Assembly (NCBI GenBank): GCA_965651255.1
Contig: CBFGRU010000066.1
Location: forward strand, 1 to 13,262
Reading direction: 5' to 3'
Source of the DNA: CBFGRU01 sp965651255
Lineage (GTDB): Bacteria; Planctomycetota; Phycisphaerae; Phycisphaerales; SM1A02
Length of the DNA stretch: 13,262 bases
The notes under the pieces are model-generated. The model saw only the letters and a list, made by a program, of their open reading frames with translations. It ran no database searches and was not told where the DNA came from. The translations under genes were made by a program, and so were the position numbers. Positions 6,664 through 13,262 of the stretch are shown here, piece after piece (the first letter of the stretch is position 1; every line of letters starts with the position of its first letter).

Positions 6664-7385
6664 GGTCGTGAATCCTCCGTCACGTTGCTATCCGTGTCTT
6701 CATCGATTCGCTCAAGGAGCAACGAAATCTCTTCGGAAGTGATTGAATCTCTTGTGACATCTCGCGAAGTGGCGTCTTCCACTTCGGGTTGTAGCGTAAG
6801 TCTCTGACTCGGTCGCGAAAATCCCGGCATTGAATCTGCTCGATTCCATGCACTCGGGGGCGATTGTTGAAACGGGATTGGATTACCGAGGTCCGGTTTG
6901 TGCACCGGGGCACCGGAGCCAGATGAGCGATTCGGCTCGCTGTCTCTGGAATCGTTGCCTTTCAGTCCCTGTGTATCCGCAATACTCGCATGCGAACGTC
7001 GAAGTGGATGCGATCGACTGAACGCGATCTTGAATTCTTGCTCGATCTGAGCGATGGTGGCACTGTCGTTCAATTGGACCACAACCGCATCAGGGGCGAA
7101 TCGCTTCATGGCGAGATCGAACGCGGCCGCAATTGACTTACCAAGCTGACCTCGTACAAAGATGTAACTCCGACCGATCGCCGGCAACCCCCATCCTGCG
7201 CGAGCCCGTGCGACACGATCCTGAAGCAGCACTTCAGCCAACGCGACCCAAGGGTGATCGACGACGATCCACTCTTTTGACCAATGCTCGTCGGCCCCGG
7301 GTAACGGTGGACCGGATGCCAATAGCACGCACGGTCGTCGCGCTTCTGCCATCTGACCGCCGGATGGGTGTTCTACATGACTCAT
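6660..7385 (-). CDS. Unrecognised protein between murG and the GGDEF cyclase; possible pseudo-receiver
   Basis: I do not recognise this 241-residue protein. Residues about 16-107 look like a small alpha/beta domain: a strand at PCVLLAS, another at SYIFVRG (73-79), a helix over 81-97, then AVVVQL (100-105). The order helix, Arg-Phe, x-Pro, hydrophobic strand parallels residues 60-91 of the neighbouring GGDEF protein, so both may carry the same degenerate receiver-type fold. Residues 130-210 are low in hydrophobics and rich in Ser, Pro, Arg and Asp, probably disordered. The end holds a short predicted helix (ITSEEISLLLERID, 215-228) that could be a docking peptide. No signal peptide or membrane span is seen. 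The start is uncertain: the ATG at 7385 leaves a 46-nt gap after murG, the ATG at 7352 is possible, and the frame is open to an ATG at 7496 inside murG. The stop overlaps the GGDEF start (GTGA). Confidence 0.7.
   Translation of the reverse strand: MSHVEHPSGGQMAEARRPCVLLASGPPLPGADEHWSKEWIVVDHPWVALAEVLLQDRVARARAGWGLPAIGRSYIFVRGQLGKSIAAAFDLAMKRFAPDAVVVQLNDSATIAQIEQEFKIAFSRSHPLRRSHASIADTQGLKGNDSRDSEPNRSSGSGAPVHKPDLGNPIPFQQSPPSAWNRADSMPGFSRPSQRLTLQPEVEDATSRDVTRDSITSEEISLLLERIDEDTDSNVTEDSRP
6674..6678 (-). promoter_or_regulatory. Ribosome-binding site of the GGDEF gene
   Basis: GGAGG on the minus strand, 10 nt before the GTG at 6663 and inside the end of the preceding gene. It fixes the non-ATG start and supports translation of the cyclase from the same transcript as the unknown gene. 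Confidence 0.6.
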
Positions 7386-7431
7386 TGCACGCTTAAGTTT
7401 AGCACCGTCTACCCGGAAAGCCGGCCCGGAA

Positions 7432-8559
7432 TCAGTGAACACCGTCGTTTCGGCGTACTTGATCACGAATGACACGAGCGATAACTGCAGCGGCATTGCG
7501 ATGTGGGCACGCTGTCAACGCTGAACGCATTGTGTCCCGCTTTGGCTTGCTTACGAGCAGATCGCGAAGGATCGGCTCCAGCTGCGCAGCGTTCAGCGAT
7601 GCCTCAATCAAGTCATCAAGGATTATCGCGCCGCCAGTGCGCGCCATGGGCTCGGCATTGGCGTACTGGTGACGATCGCGATGCCATGGATAAGGGAGAA
7701 GAATCGTCGGAGTTTCATTTGCCCATGCCTCGGCAACCGAATTGGCACCCGCTCGGCTGATCGCGAGGTCGGCGGCACCCCATGCACTGCCCATCGCATC
7801 CAGGAATGGGACGACCCTTGCTCGAATGCCAGAGGATTCGTATCGGGCCTGGATGCCGGCGGTGCGATCAAGTCCAGCCAAATGGAGAATCTGCCAATCT
7901 GCAAGCTGTGACCTGAGTCGTTCGGCAAGCAGGGGGGCGAGTTCGTTCAGTGTCTGAGCCCCTTGAGAGGCCCCAGTAATAAGTAAAGTTAGTCGATTCG
8001 GCTCCAGCCCCAGTCTGACTCGACACTCATCTGGAGTGTCGTTCGCAAGCGCTGAAGATCGAAGTGGTAAACCAACACATTCCCTTGAGAACTCGGGGAA
8101 CGCAGGCGTGTCAACGGCAGAAAGTATTCGGTCACAGTGCCTACCGAGCCATCGATTCGCTTTGCCGGGAACGACGTCAAGGTTCACCAACAGTGTCGGT
8201 ATCTTCCGCTTTCGAGCCGCGGCGACGACCGGAGCAGCCACGAATCCCCCGAGCGCGACAACCAAACCGACGGACTCACGCGACAGCAGTTGCGCTGCAA
8301 AGAGTCTGCTCCGGCGCCAACCGAACACAAAGCGGATGAATGGGCGAGGTCGCAGCGAGAACGGTGATGCCGGCACTACAGCAAAGCGCTCACCCGCAGC
8401 GGTCAATATTCGAGCATCGACATCTCGATTACTACACGCAAACAGCAGTGGGTGTGGAGCATTCTGTTGCCGGAGTTGTTCCGCCAAGGCAAGCCCAGGA
8501 CTGATATGGCCGCCCGTCCCACCTCCTGCAAACAGAATGGTCGGTTCACGCTCGTTCAC
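7432..8559 (-). CDS. murG: UDP-GlcNAc:undecaprenyl-PP-MurNAc-pentapeptide GlcNAc transferase (MurG)
   Basis: A 375-residue GT28 glycosyltransferase that adds GlcNAc to lipid I to make lipid II at the inner face of the membrane. The N-terminal GGGTGGHISP (12-21, with Thr15 and His18) is diagnostic. Further conserved blocks are ALGGFVAAP (102-110), TGASQGAQTLN (195-205), SRAGANSVAEA (268-278; Arg269, Glu277) and DRHQYANAEPM (295-305; Gln298, Asn301), which contact UDP-GlcNAc or the acceptor. The HEQN motif of E. coli MurG (His124 to Asn127) is replaced by Val125-Asn-Leu-Asp128, while the following PGKANRW is retained. The start is GTG at 8559, overlapping the ftsW stop (GTGA, 8556-8559) with no clear ribosome-binding site, so translation probably depends on ftsW. 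Function is well supported; the changed motif is a real deviation from the common form. Confidence 0.94.
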   Translation of the reverse strand: MNEREPTILFAGGGTGGHISPGLALAEQLRQQNAPHPLLFACSNRDVDARILTAAGERFAVVPASPFSLRPRPFIRFVFGWRRSRLFAAQLLSRESVGLVVALGGFVAAPVVAAARKRKIPTLLVNLDVVPGKANRWLGRHCDRILSAVDTPAFPEFSRECVGLPLRSSALANDTPDECRVRLGLEPNRLTLLITGASQGAQTLNELAPLLAERLRSQLADWQILHLAGLDRTAGIQARYESSGIRARVVPFLDAMGSAWGAADLAISRAGANSVAEAWANETPTILLPYPWHRDRHQYANAEPMARTGGAIILDDLIEASLNAAQLEPILRDLLVSKPKRDTMRSALTACPHRNAAAVIARVIRDQVRRNDGVH

Positions 8560-9743
8560 GTTGCCGGAAACGCCGGATTGGTAGCCCTTTGCCCGTCTTC
8601 TTCGACGGAGCCCTCCCGTTCAGAATTCACCGCTTCGGCCCTTCGAGCATCTCGATCCATCGAAACAAGCAGTCCCAATGCAAATGCCGTCAGGACCCAA
8701 CCCGACCCGCCGGACGAGAGCAATGGGAGAGCGATGCCCTTTGTAGGTGCCACACCGACAACAACTGACATGTTGATCAGCGCCTGAAGTCCGACGGTCA
8801 ACAGCACTCCGCAGGCAAAGAGGCGTTGAAATGGATGGACTGTCCTCCTCATAAGGGCAATTCCAGCCAGTAACAGGCCTACATACAAGAAGGTCACCAG
8901 CGCGGCGCCGAATACACCAAGCTCTTCACAGATGATCGCAAAGATGAAATCGGTGGTGTCTTCGGGGAGATAGTCGAACTTCCGAATGCCGTTTCCAAGG
9001 CCTCGACCGACAAGTCCACCTCCAGAAACAGCCGACATGGATTGAATCACGTGATATCCGATTCCTTGCGGGTCAGCGTACGGATCGGCATAGGCCAGTA
9101 GACGACTGATTCGGTAGGGGCTCTGCACGACCGCAGCCGCGAATCCAAGCAAGGCAATGGGAATCATGAGTGCAGCGTGCCATAGCCGCGCACCTGCAGT
9201 TACGGTCATCAGCAGAGCGACCAGGCCGATGAGCACGGCTGTCCCGAGGTCATCGAGTGCGATCAGCGTACAGATGCAGCCAGTCAACACCATCGGTGGG
9301 GCAAAGCCAACTCCAAATCGATGCATGGCACCGGCGCGGCGTGTGGCATACCAGGCCAGGACCAATGGCAGGCACCACTTGGCGAACTCGCTAGGTTGAA
9401 AGCTGACAGCCCCGATCCGAAACCATCGCCGAGCACCATTGACCTCAACTCCGATCCCGGGCAACTGCACAAGGAGGAGCAAGACCACCATCAATACGAC
9501 CAGCCAGGGCATCAGCGATGCCGTCCCTCTGGCCCGGTAGAGATCGAGGGTGGGAATGAAGACGGCGACGGACATCGCGAGGATCGCCAGCAAGGCGTAA
9601 ATGGTTGAACGACTCAGCAGCACTTTTTCGACCGTGATGTACTCGTCGGGTCGAACACTGAGTCCCGCGGAATTGACCATAACGACGCCTGTCACCAGAA
9701 GCGCAACAACAGAAAGTATCATGGCCTGACCGGGTCGGAGCAT
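8556..9743 (-). CDS. ftsW: Septal peptidoglycan polymerase FtsW (SEDS family)
   Basis: A 395-residue polytopic membrane protein of the SEDS family, which polymerises lipid II into glycan strands at the division site together with a class B PBP. About ten hydrophobic spans are visible from residue 7 to 362, with a charged cytoplasmic tail after 363. Family blocks are NGARRWFRIGAVSFQPSEFAK (102-122, the NG.RRW...QPSE motif), the extracytoplasmic loop motif LPEDTTDFIFAI (259-270, Asp265 being the catalytic acidic position of SEDS proteins), and ALINMSVVVG (321-330) followed by PTKGIALPLLSSGGSG (333-348). The placement directly before murG favours FtsW over RodA. The ATG at 9743 has no strong ribosome-binding site; an internal Met at residue 8 is an alternative start. 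It is the first gene of the minus-strand run, divergent from miaB. Confidence 0.92.
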   Translation of the reverse strand: MLRPGQAMILSVVALLVTGVVMVNSAGLSVRPDEYITVEKVLLSRSTIYALLAILAMSVAVFIPTLDLYRARGTASLMPWLVVLMVVLLLLVQLPGIGVEVNGARRWFRIGAVSFQPSEFAKWCLPLVLAWYATRRAGAMHRFGVGFAPPMVLTGCICTLIALDDLGTAVLIGLVALLMTVTAGARLWHAALMIPIALLGFAAAVVQSPYRISRLLAYADPYADPQGIGYHVIQSMSAVSGGGLVGRGLGNGIRKFDYLPEDTTDFIFAIICEELGVFGAALVTFLYVGLLLAGIALMRRTVHPFQRLFACGVLLTVGLQALINMSVVVGVAPTKGIALPLLSSGGSGWVLTAFALGLLVSMDRDARRAEAVNSEREGSVEEDGQRATNPAFPAT

Positions 9744-9847
9744 GCCGTCGTTATCGACACACGCCGATGTGTTTCATGATGATTCACGGGGCCCGACGAC
9801 AGCCGGAAGCAGCCCCGACCGTCCCCAAGAGACTACTATCTTCGTTC
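9744..9847. promoter_or_regulatory. Divergent intergenic region of ftsW and miaB
   Basis: These 104 bases separate ftsW (-) from miaB (+) and should hold a promoter for each. TACTAT at 9834-9839 is a plausible -10 element for miaB, only 8 nt before its ATG, which would make the message leaderless or nearly so; no good -35 is seen. A short inverted repeat, ACACA/TGTGT, lies at 9757-9772. Both are weak signals. If miaB instead starts at the ATG at 9767, most of this region is coding. Confidence 0.3.
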
Positions 9848-11428
9848 ATGAAAACCTCGACGCGCCAATCTGTTCGTCGCATCTATCTGGAGACCTTCGG
9901 CTGCCAGATGAATGAGCTCGATTCGGAGTTGGTACGGGACCAATTACAAGCATTGGGATACGGGTTTACAGCTGAACCTGCGGAAGCGGATGTGGTGCTT
10001 TACAACACCTGCTCCGTGCGTGAACAGGCCGAAAACAAGGTACTCAGTCGCCTTGGAATCATGGGTAGGCAGAAACAGGAGGGTCGGCACGTTGTACTCG
10101 GAGTCATTGGGTGCATGGCCGAGCGGGACGGCGTGGACATGATCCGACGATTCCCGCAGGTCGATCTGATGTGTGGCCCCGGCGAACTCGATAAGCTGCC
10201 ACTGCTCCTTGACAATGCACTCCGGACAGAATCAAGCGAGTTGCATGAACGCATCGCGCTTCAGGGGTCAAACTCGCGCCGTTCAACGACACTTGCAGCC
10301 ACGGATGACACTCTGGAGTTGCTTGATCTCAGCAGAGCATTCGATCCTGATCGTTCAGGCGCCTCCCGTCATAGCGCCTATGTGCGAATCACACGCGGTT
10401 GCAACAAGTTCTGCACGTACTGCGTCGTTCCATACACCCGCGGTGCCGAGGTTCATCGCCCACCGGATCACATCGTTGAAGAGTGCAGGAGACTTGCAGA
10501 GAACGGCATCATTGAAGTGACGCTGCTGGGCCAGACCGTCAACCACTATCTCTACATTCATGGCACGGCGCTGACGACGAATGGCGTGGAAGCACCGCAG
10601 GTCGGGCCAGGAGCTGCCGCATTTCGCAACGGGACTCAACAGCTCACACGGGGGAGACGTGCAACGACGTTTGCCGATCTTCTGAAGCGCATCCACGATG
10701 AAGTCCCGGAGATTCAGCGACTCCGGTTCGTTACCAGCTATCCACGCGACTTTACGGAGGAAGCACTTCGGGTGATGGCTGAATCGCCGCGCATCTGCAG
10801 ATACCTGCATGTTCCCGCCCAGTCGGGATCAAACCGAATACTGAAGCTGATGAATCGAGGATACACGGTTGAAGAGTATCTGGAGTTCATCGATCGCGCT
10901 CTTGCCATTCTGCCGGATGTCTCGATCGCCGGCGATATCATCGTGGGCTTTCCTACTGAAACTGATGAAGATTTCGCTGCAACCAAGGCCTTGCTGCGTC
11001 GTGTTCCTTTCAAGAACAACTTCATCTTCAAGTATTCCCCGCGACCAGGTACGGTCGCGATCAACCGGTTCAAGGATGATGTACCGGATGAAGTCAAGCG
11101 GGCACGGAACAATGACGTTCTTGCGCTGCAGGCCGAGATCAGCTCCAAGGTGCACGCTGCGTATCGGGGCCTGAGTCAGCAGGTGCTGGTTGAAGGCATC
11201 AGCCAGACGAGCGCGAGACGGAAGGGCAACATCGAACTGCGCTGGGAGAAGCCACACGTCCAGGTCACGGGTCGAACACCTGGCGACCTGATCGTGGTCT
11301 TCGATGTTCCTGAGGGCGTTGCGGCGAATGATCTCATCGGAAGGATCGTCGATGTTGAGATCGAGCATTCCGGCCCTTTGATATTATTCGGTCGAATGAC
11401 AGAACACGCGATCAGACGGAGCGCGTAG
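9848..11428 (+). CDS. miaB: tRNA-2-methylthio-N6-isopentenyladenosine(37) synthase MiaB
   Basis: A 526-residue radical SAM methylthiotransferase that modifies adenosine 37 next to the anticodon of tRNAs reading UNN codons. The N-terminal MTTase domain carries Cys19 (FGCQMNELDSE), Cys55 (NTCSVREQAENK) and Cys89 (VIGCMAER), ligands of the auxiliary 4Fe-4S cluster. The radical SAM cluster motif is Cys185-x3-Cys189-x2-Cys192 in ITRGCNKFCTYC. A C-terminal TRAM domain spans about 444-516. The QMNE motif favours MiaB over RimO or MtaB. Compared with E. coli (474 residues) there is an insert of about 30 residues between LLGQTVNHY and TFADLL (about 235-273). I chose the ATG at 9848 because MKTSTRQSVRRIYLETFGCQ matches the family start; an in-frame ATG at 9767 would add 27 residues. 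No strong ribosome-binding site precedes either. The final enzyme would depend on Fe-S delivery, where the YgfZ-like protein may help. Confidence 0.94.
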   Translation: MKTSTRQSVRRIYLETFGCQMNELDSELVRDQLQALGYGFTAEPAEADVVLYNTCSVREQAENKVLSRLGIMGRQKQEGRHVVLGVIGCMAERDGVDMIRRFPQVDLMCGPGELDKLPLLLDNALRTESSELHERIALQGSNSRRSTTLAATDDTLELLDLSRAFDPDRSGASRHSAYVRITRGCNKFCTYCVVPYTRGAEVHRPPDHIVEECRRLAENGIIEVTLLGQTVNHYLYIHGTALTTNGVEAPQVGPGAAAFRNGTQQLTRGRRATTFADLLKRIHDEVPEIQRLRFVTSYPRDFTEEALRVMAESPRICRYLHVPAQSGSNRILKLMNRGYTVEEYLEFIDRALAILPDVSIAGDIIVGFPTETDEDFAATKALLRRVPFKNNFIFKYSPRPGTVAINRFKDDVPDEVKRARNNDVLALQAEISSKVHAAYRGLSQQVLVEGISQTSARRKGNIELRWEKPHVQVTGRTPGDLIVVFDVPEGVAANDLIGRIVDVEIEHSGPLILFGRMTEHAIRRSA

Positions 11429-11583
11429 CGCATCCTTGCATGTCACCAGTTCTGCTGGATTGGACACGTCCGGATGATTGTGTGCGGAATGATGATTCGT
11501 GCAGCATTCTGACCGGTCCTCGCTGCCAGATCACTATGATCGCTTGATACCACCACCCACATGCTGTTTGAGGAGGCAGGCCA
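11429..11583. other. Intergenic region between miaB and lemA
   Basis: These 155 bases hold no supported gene. I see a weak CCAG/CTGG hairpin at about 11447-11459, too short to call a terminator, and the lemA ribosome-binding site at the end. A lemA promoter probably lies here but cannot be named. Confidence 0.4.
11570..11576 (+). promoter_or_regulatory. Strong ribosome-binding site of lemA
   Basis: GAGGAGG lies 7 nt before the GTG at 11584. It is the best Shine-Dalgarno match in the window and fixes the non-ATG start of lemA. Confidence 0.8.
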
Positions 11584-12186
11584 GTGGATACCCAATGGAT
11601 CATCATCATTGCAGTCGGAGCATTTCTACTCATCGCCGTTTTCTGGGGAGTTGGCATCTACAACAAGCTTGTTGGGCTGCGCAATCGACTGCAGAATGCG
11701 TTTTCGCAGATCGACGTTCAACTCAAGCGACGGTACGACCTCATTCCGAATCTGGTTGAAACGGCGAAAGGGTATCTGAAGCACGAACGAGAGACGCTTG
11801 AAGCCGTGATCAACGCACGATCGAATGCAGTGAGTGCAGAACAGAATGCAGCAGCCAGCCCGTCCGACCCCGCTGCCATGAAGAATCTCATGGCGGCTGA
11901 AGCAGGGTTAACCGGCGCTCTCGGGAGACTGCTGGCCGTCGTTGAGCAGTATCCTGATCTGAAGGCGAATCAGAATATGATTCAGCTCTCTGAAGAACTC
12001 TCATCCACGGAGAATCGAATCGCTTTTGCGCGGCAGGCCTTTAATGACTCGGTGAACACGTACAACACGTATCGCCAGTCGTTTCCGCCCGTCGTCTTTG
12101 CAGGCATGTTCGGCTTCCGCGATGCCGAGTTCTTTGAGATTCAGAATGCCGCCGAACGCGAGACGCCAAAAGTTGCCTTTTCATAA
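11584..12186 (+). CDS. lemA: LemA family membrane protein
   Basis: A 200-residue LemA-family protein. Residues about 5-24 form a single N-terminal membrane span; the rest is a helical domain. The family signature runs from YNKLVGLRNRLQNAFSQIDV (26-45) through QLKRRYDLIPNLVETAKGY (46-64), with the later blocks SEELSSTENRIAFARQAFND (136-155) and YNTYRQSFPP (160-169). Length is typical. The biochemical role of LemA proteins is not settled; they are often found beside membrane proteases or secretion-type genes. Here an M48 protease gene begins 37 nt downstream on the same strand, so the two are likely one operon and may act together at the membrane. The GTG start is supported by a GAGGAGG ribosome-binding site. 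Nothing in the sequence is unusual for the family. Confidence 0.93.
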   Translation: MDTQWIIIIAVGAFLLIAVFWGVGIYNKLVGLRNRLQNAFSQIDVQLKRRYDLIPNLVETAKGYLKHERETLEAVINARSNAVSAEQNAAASPSDPAAMKNLMAAEAGLTGALGRLLAVVEQYPDLKANQNMIQLSEELSSTENRIAFARQAFNDSVNTYNTYRQSFPPVVFAGMFGFRDAEFFEIQNAAERETPKVAFS

Positions 12187-12223
12187 ATCACCATTCATCG
12201 CCGTACCAGGTGGCTGAACCACA

Positions 12224-13262
12224 ATGACGACGACGATGGACTTCTTCAGTCAGCAGGAGTCAGCGCGCAAGCGCACGACGCTGCTCATCGCTCTCTTTGC
12301 GCTGGCGGTGATTATCATCCTCACGCTGACCTACATCGCTACAGCGGTGTTCATCCTGTACTTGCAATCGCGGCGTGACGGATTCGAGTTCTCCGTACAA
12401 TCGCTCATTGATCCGGTGTTACTGCTCGTAGTTGGGTCAATCGTGCTTGCGGTTGTCGGCGGGGCGAGTCTGGCGCGATTGGCGATGTTGCGGGCTGGAG
12501 GCGGGCGTGTCGTTGCGGAAATGCTGGGAGGAACCCTGATTGATCCATCCACGCGCGATCCAGCGCAACGCGTACTGATCAATGTCGTTGAAGAGATGGC
12601 GATTGCCTCGGGTGTACCGAGTCCGCCGGTCTATATGATGGCCGACGAAACCGGGATCAATGCGTTTGCCGCAGGTTGGTCGACGGACGATGCCGTCATC
12701 GGTGTGACCCGCGGGGCAGTTACCAAACTTTCACGCGATGAATTGCAGGGGGTGATTGCCCACGAGTTCAGCCATATTTTCAATGGGGATATGCGGATGA
12801 ACATCCGCCTCATTGGAGTCCTCAACGGCATACTTGTCATCGGGTTGGCTGGACTGGGCATCATGCGGTCACTGCAGTACGCAGCCCTCAGTGGGTCGCG
12901 ATCATCGAAACGGGGGGAGGGTGGGGCTGGTGTACTCGTGATTCTGGCATTTGGACTCGCACTCCTTATCATCGGGTATGCGGGGGTCTTCTTCGGCCGC
13001 ATCATCAAGGCAGCGGTCTCGCGACAGCGCGAGTACCTGGCCGATGCCGCTGCAGTACAATTCACTCGAAACCCAACTGGAATCGCCGGGGCGCTGCGAA
13101 AGATTGGCGGGTACAGTCGGCATGGACTCATTCGGCACGCGCGGGCAGACGAAGCCAGCCACATGTACTTCTCAGAAGGAGTACCGCTCTTTCTGACCGG
13201 CCTCTTCGCCACCCATCCGCCGCTTGAGAAGCGGATTCGCCGTATTGAACCCTCATGGGATG
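12224..13262 (+). CDS. M48 family membrane zinc metalloprotease, HtpX-like (3' end outside window)
   Basis: The frame is open from the ATG at 12224 to the window end, giving 346 residues so far with no stop codon. Two N-terminal membrane spans (about 19-47 and 62-82) precede an M48 protease domain. The zinc site is His180-Glu-Phe-Ser-His184 (VIAHEFSHIFNGD) with the third ligand Glu270 in SRQREYLADAAAV; two more hydrophobic spans lie at about 196-214 and 236-258. THPPLEKRIRRI (330-341) is the usual end motif of the M48 domain, yet the frame continues, so a C-terminal extension beyond HtpX length is possible. HtpX-type enzymes degrade damaged membrane proteins. Homologues paired with LemA often begin with MDFF, so Met5 (12236) is an alternative start; CAGGTGG about 10 nt before 12224 favours the first. 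It follows lemA by 37 nt. Confidence 0.92.
   Translation, partial: MTTTMDFFSQQESARKRTTLLIALFALAVIIILTLTYIATAVFILYLQSRRDGFEFSVQSLIDPVLLLVVGSIVLAVVGGASLARLAMLRAGGGRVVAEMLGGTLIDPSTRDPAQRVLINVVEEMAIASGVPSPPVYMMADETGINAFAAGWSTDDAVIGVTRGAVTKLSRDELQGVIAHEFSHIFNGDMRMNIRLIGVLNGILVIGLAGLGIMRSLQYAALSGSRSSKRGEGGAGVLVILAFGLALLIIGYAGVFFGRIIKAAVSRQREYLADAAAVQFTRNPTGIAGALRKIGGYSRHGLIRHARADEASHMYFSEGVPLFLTGLFATHPPLEKRIRRIEPSWD

Noticed and set aside
9757..9772. ACACA/TGTGT inverted repeat as an operator between ftsW and miaB
   Set aside because: Arms of only 5 bp with a 6-nt centre are expected often by chance.
11440..11547. 35-residue frame between miaB and lemA
   Set aside because: No ribosome-binding site, no hydrophobic or patterned segment, and no overlap with neighbours; probably chance.
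1..13262. tRNA genes, CRISPR arrays, insertion sequences or prophage genes
   Set aside because: I looked for cloverleaf-like segments, regular direct repeats and transposase or phage motifs on both strands and found none that could be supported.

Overview
The window looks like ordinary chromosome from a peptidoglycan-making bacterium of the planctomycete lineage, possibly Phycisphaerae. This placement is an inference. It rests on a long insertion in glutamyl-tRNA synthetase just before its GYLPE motif, on the divergent style of FtsW and MurG, and on insert-bearing MiaB and YgfZ-like proteins. No 16S rRNA or other decisive marker is present. I see no phage, transposase, CRISPR array or tRNA.

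Layout. 1-860 (+) is the 3' part of gltX. 861-956 holds a small REP/BIME-like inverted repeat between convergent genes. 957-2018 (-) is an M42 metallo-aminopeptidase. Divergent from it, 2101-4420 (+) is a tightly packed three-gene unit: a YgfZ/CAF17-like folate-binding protein, a 47-residue single-span membrane protein (3339-3482) that overlaps both neighbours by 4 nt, and an HMG-CoA lyase. The lyase gene overlaps the next gene tail to tail by 124 bp.

4297-9743 is a five-gene minus-strand run, read from right to left: ftsW, murG, an unrecognised protein, a GGDEF diguanylate cyclase and a calcineurin-like metallophosphoesterase. ftsW/murG and the unknown/GGDEF pair each overlap by GTGA, so the c-di-GMP synthase appears to be co-transcribed with lipid II synthesis and septal peptidoglycan polymerisation genes. 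The unknown protein and the N-terminus of the GGDEF protein both look like degenerate receiver-type domains.

9848-11428 (+) is miaB, divergent from ftsW. 11584-12186 (+) is a LemA-family membrane protein, and 12224 to the window end (+) is the M48 (HtpX-like) membrane metalloprotease that commonly accompanies it, cut off at its 3' side. Gene density is very high: no stretch over 300 bases lacks a gene. The points most worth a second look are the unknown protein plus pseudo-receiver GGDEF pair downstream of murG, the coupled 47-residue membrane peptide, the replaced HEQN motif in MurG, and the REP-like element after gltX.
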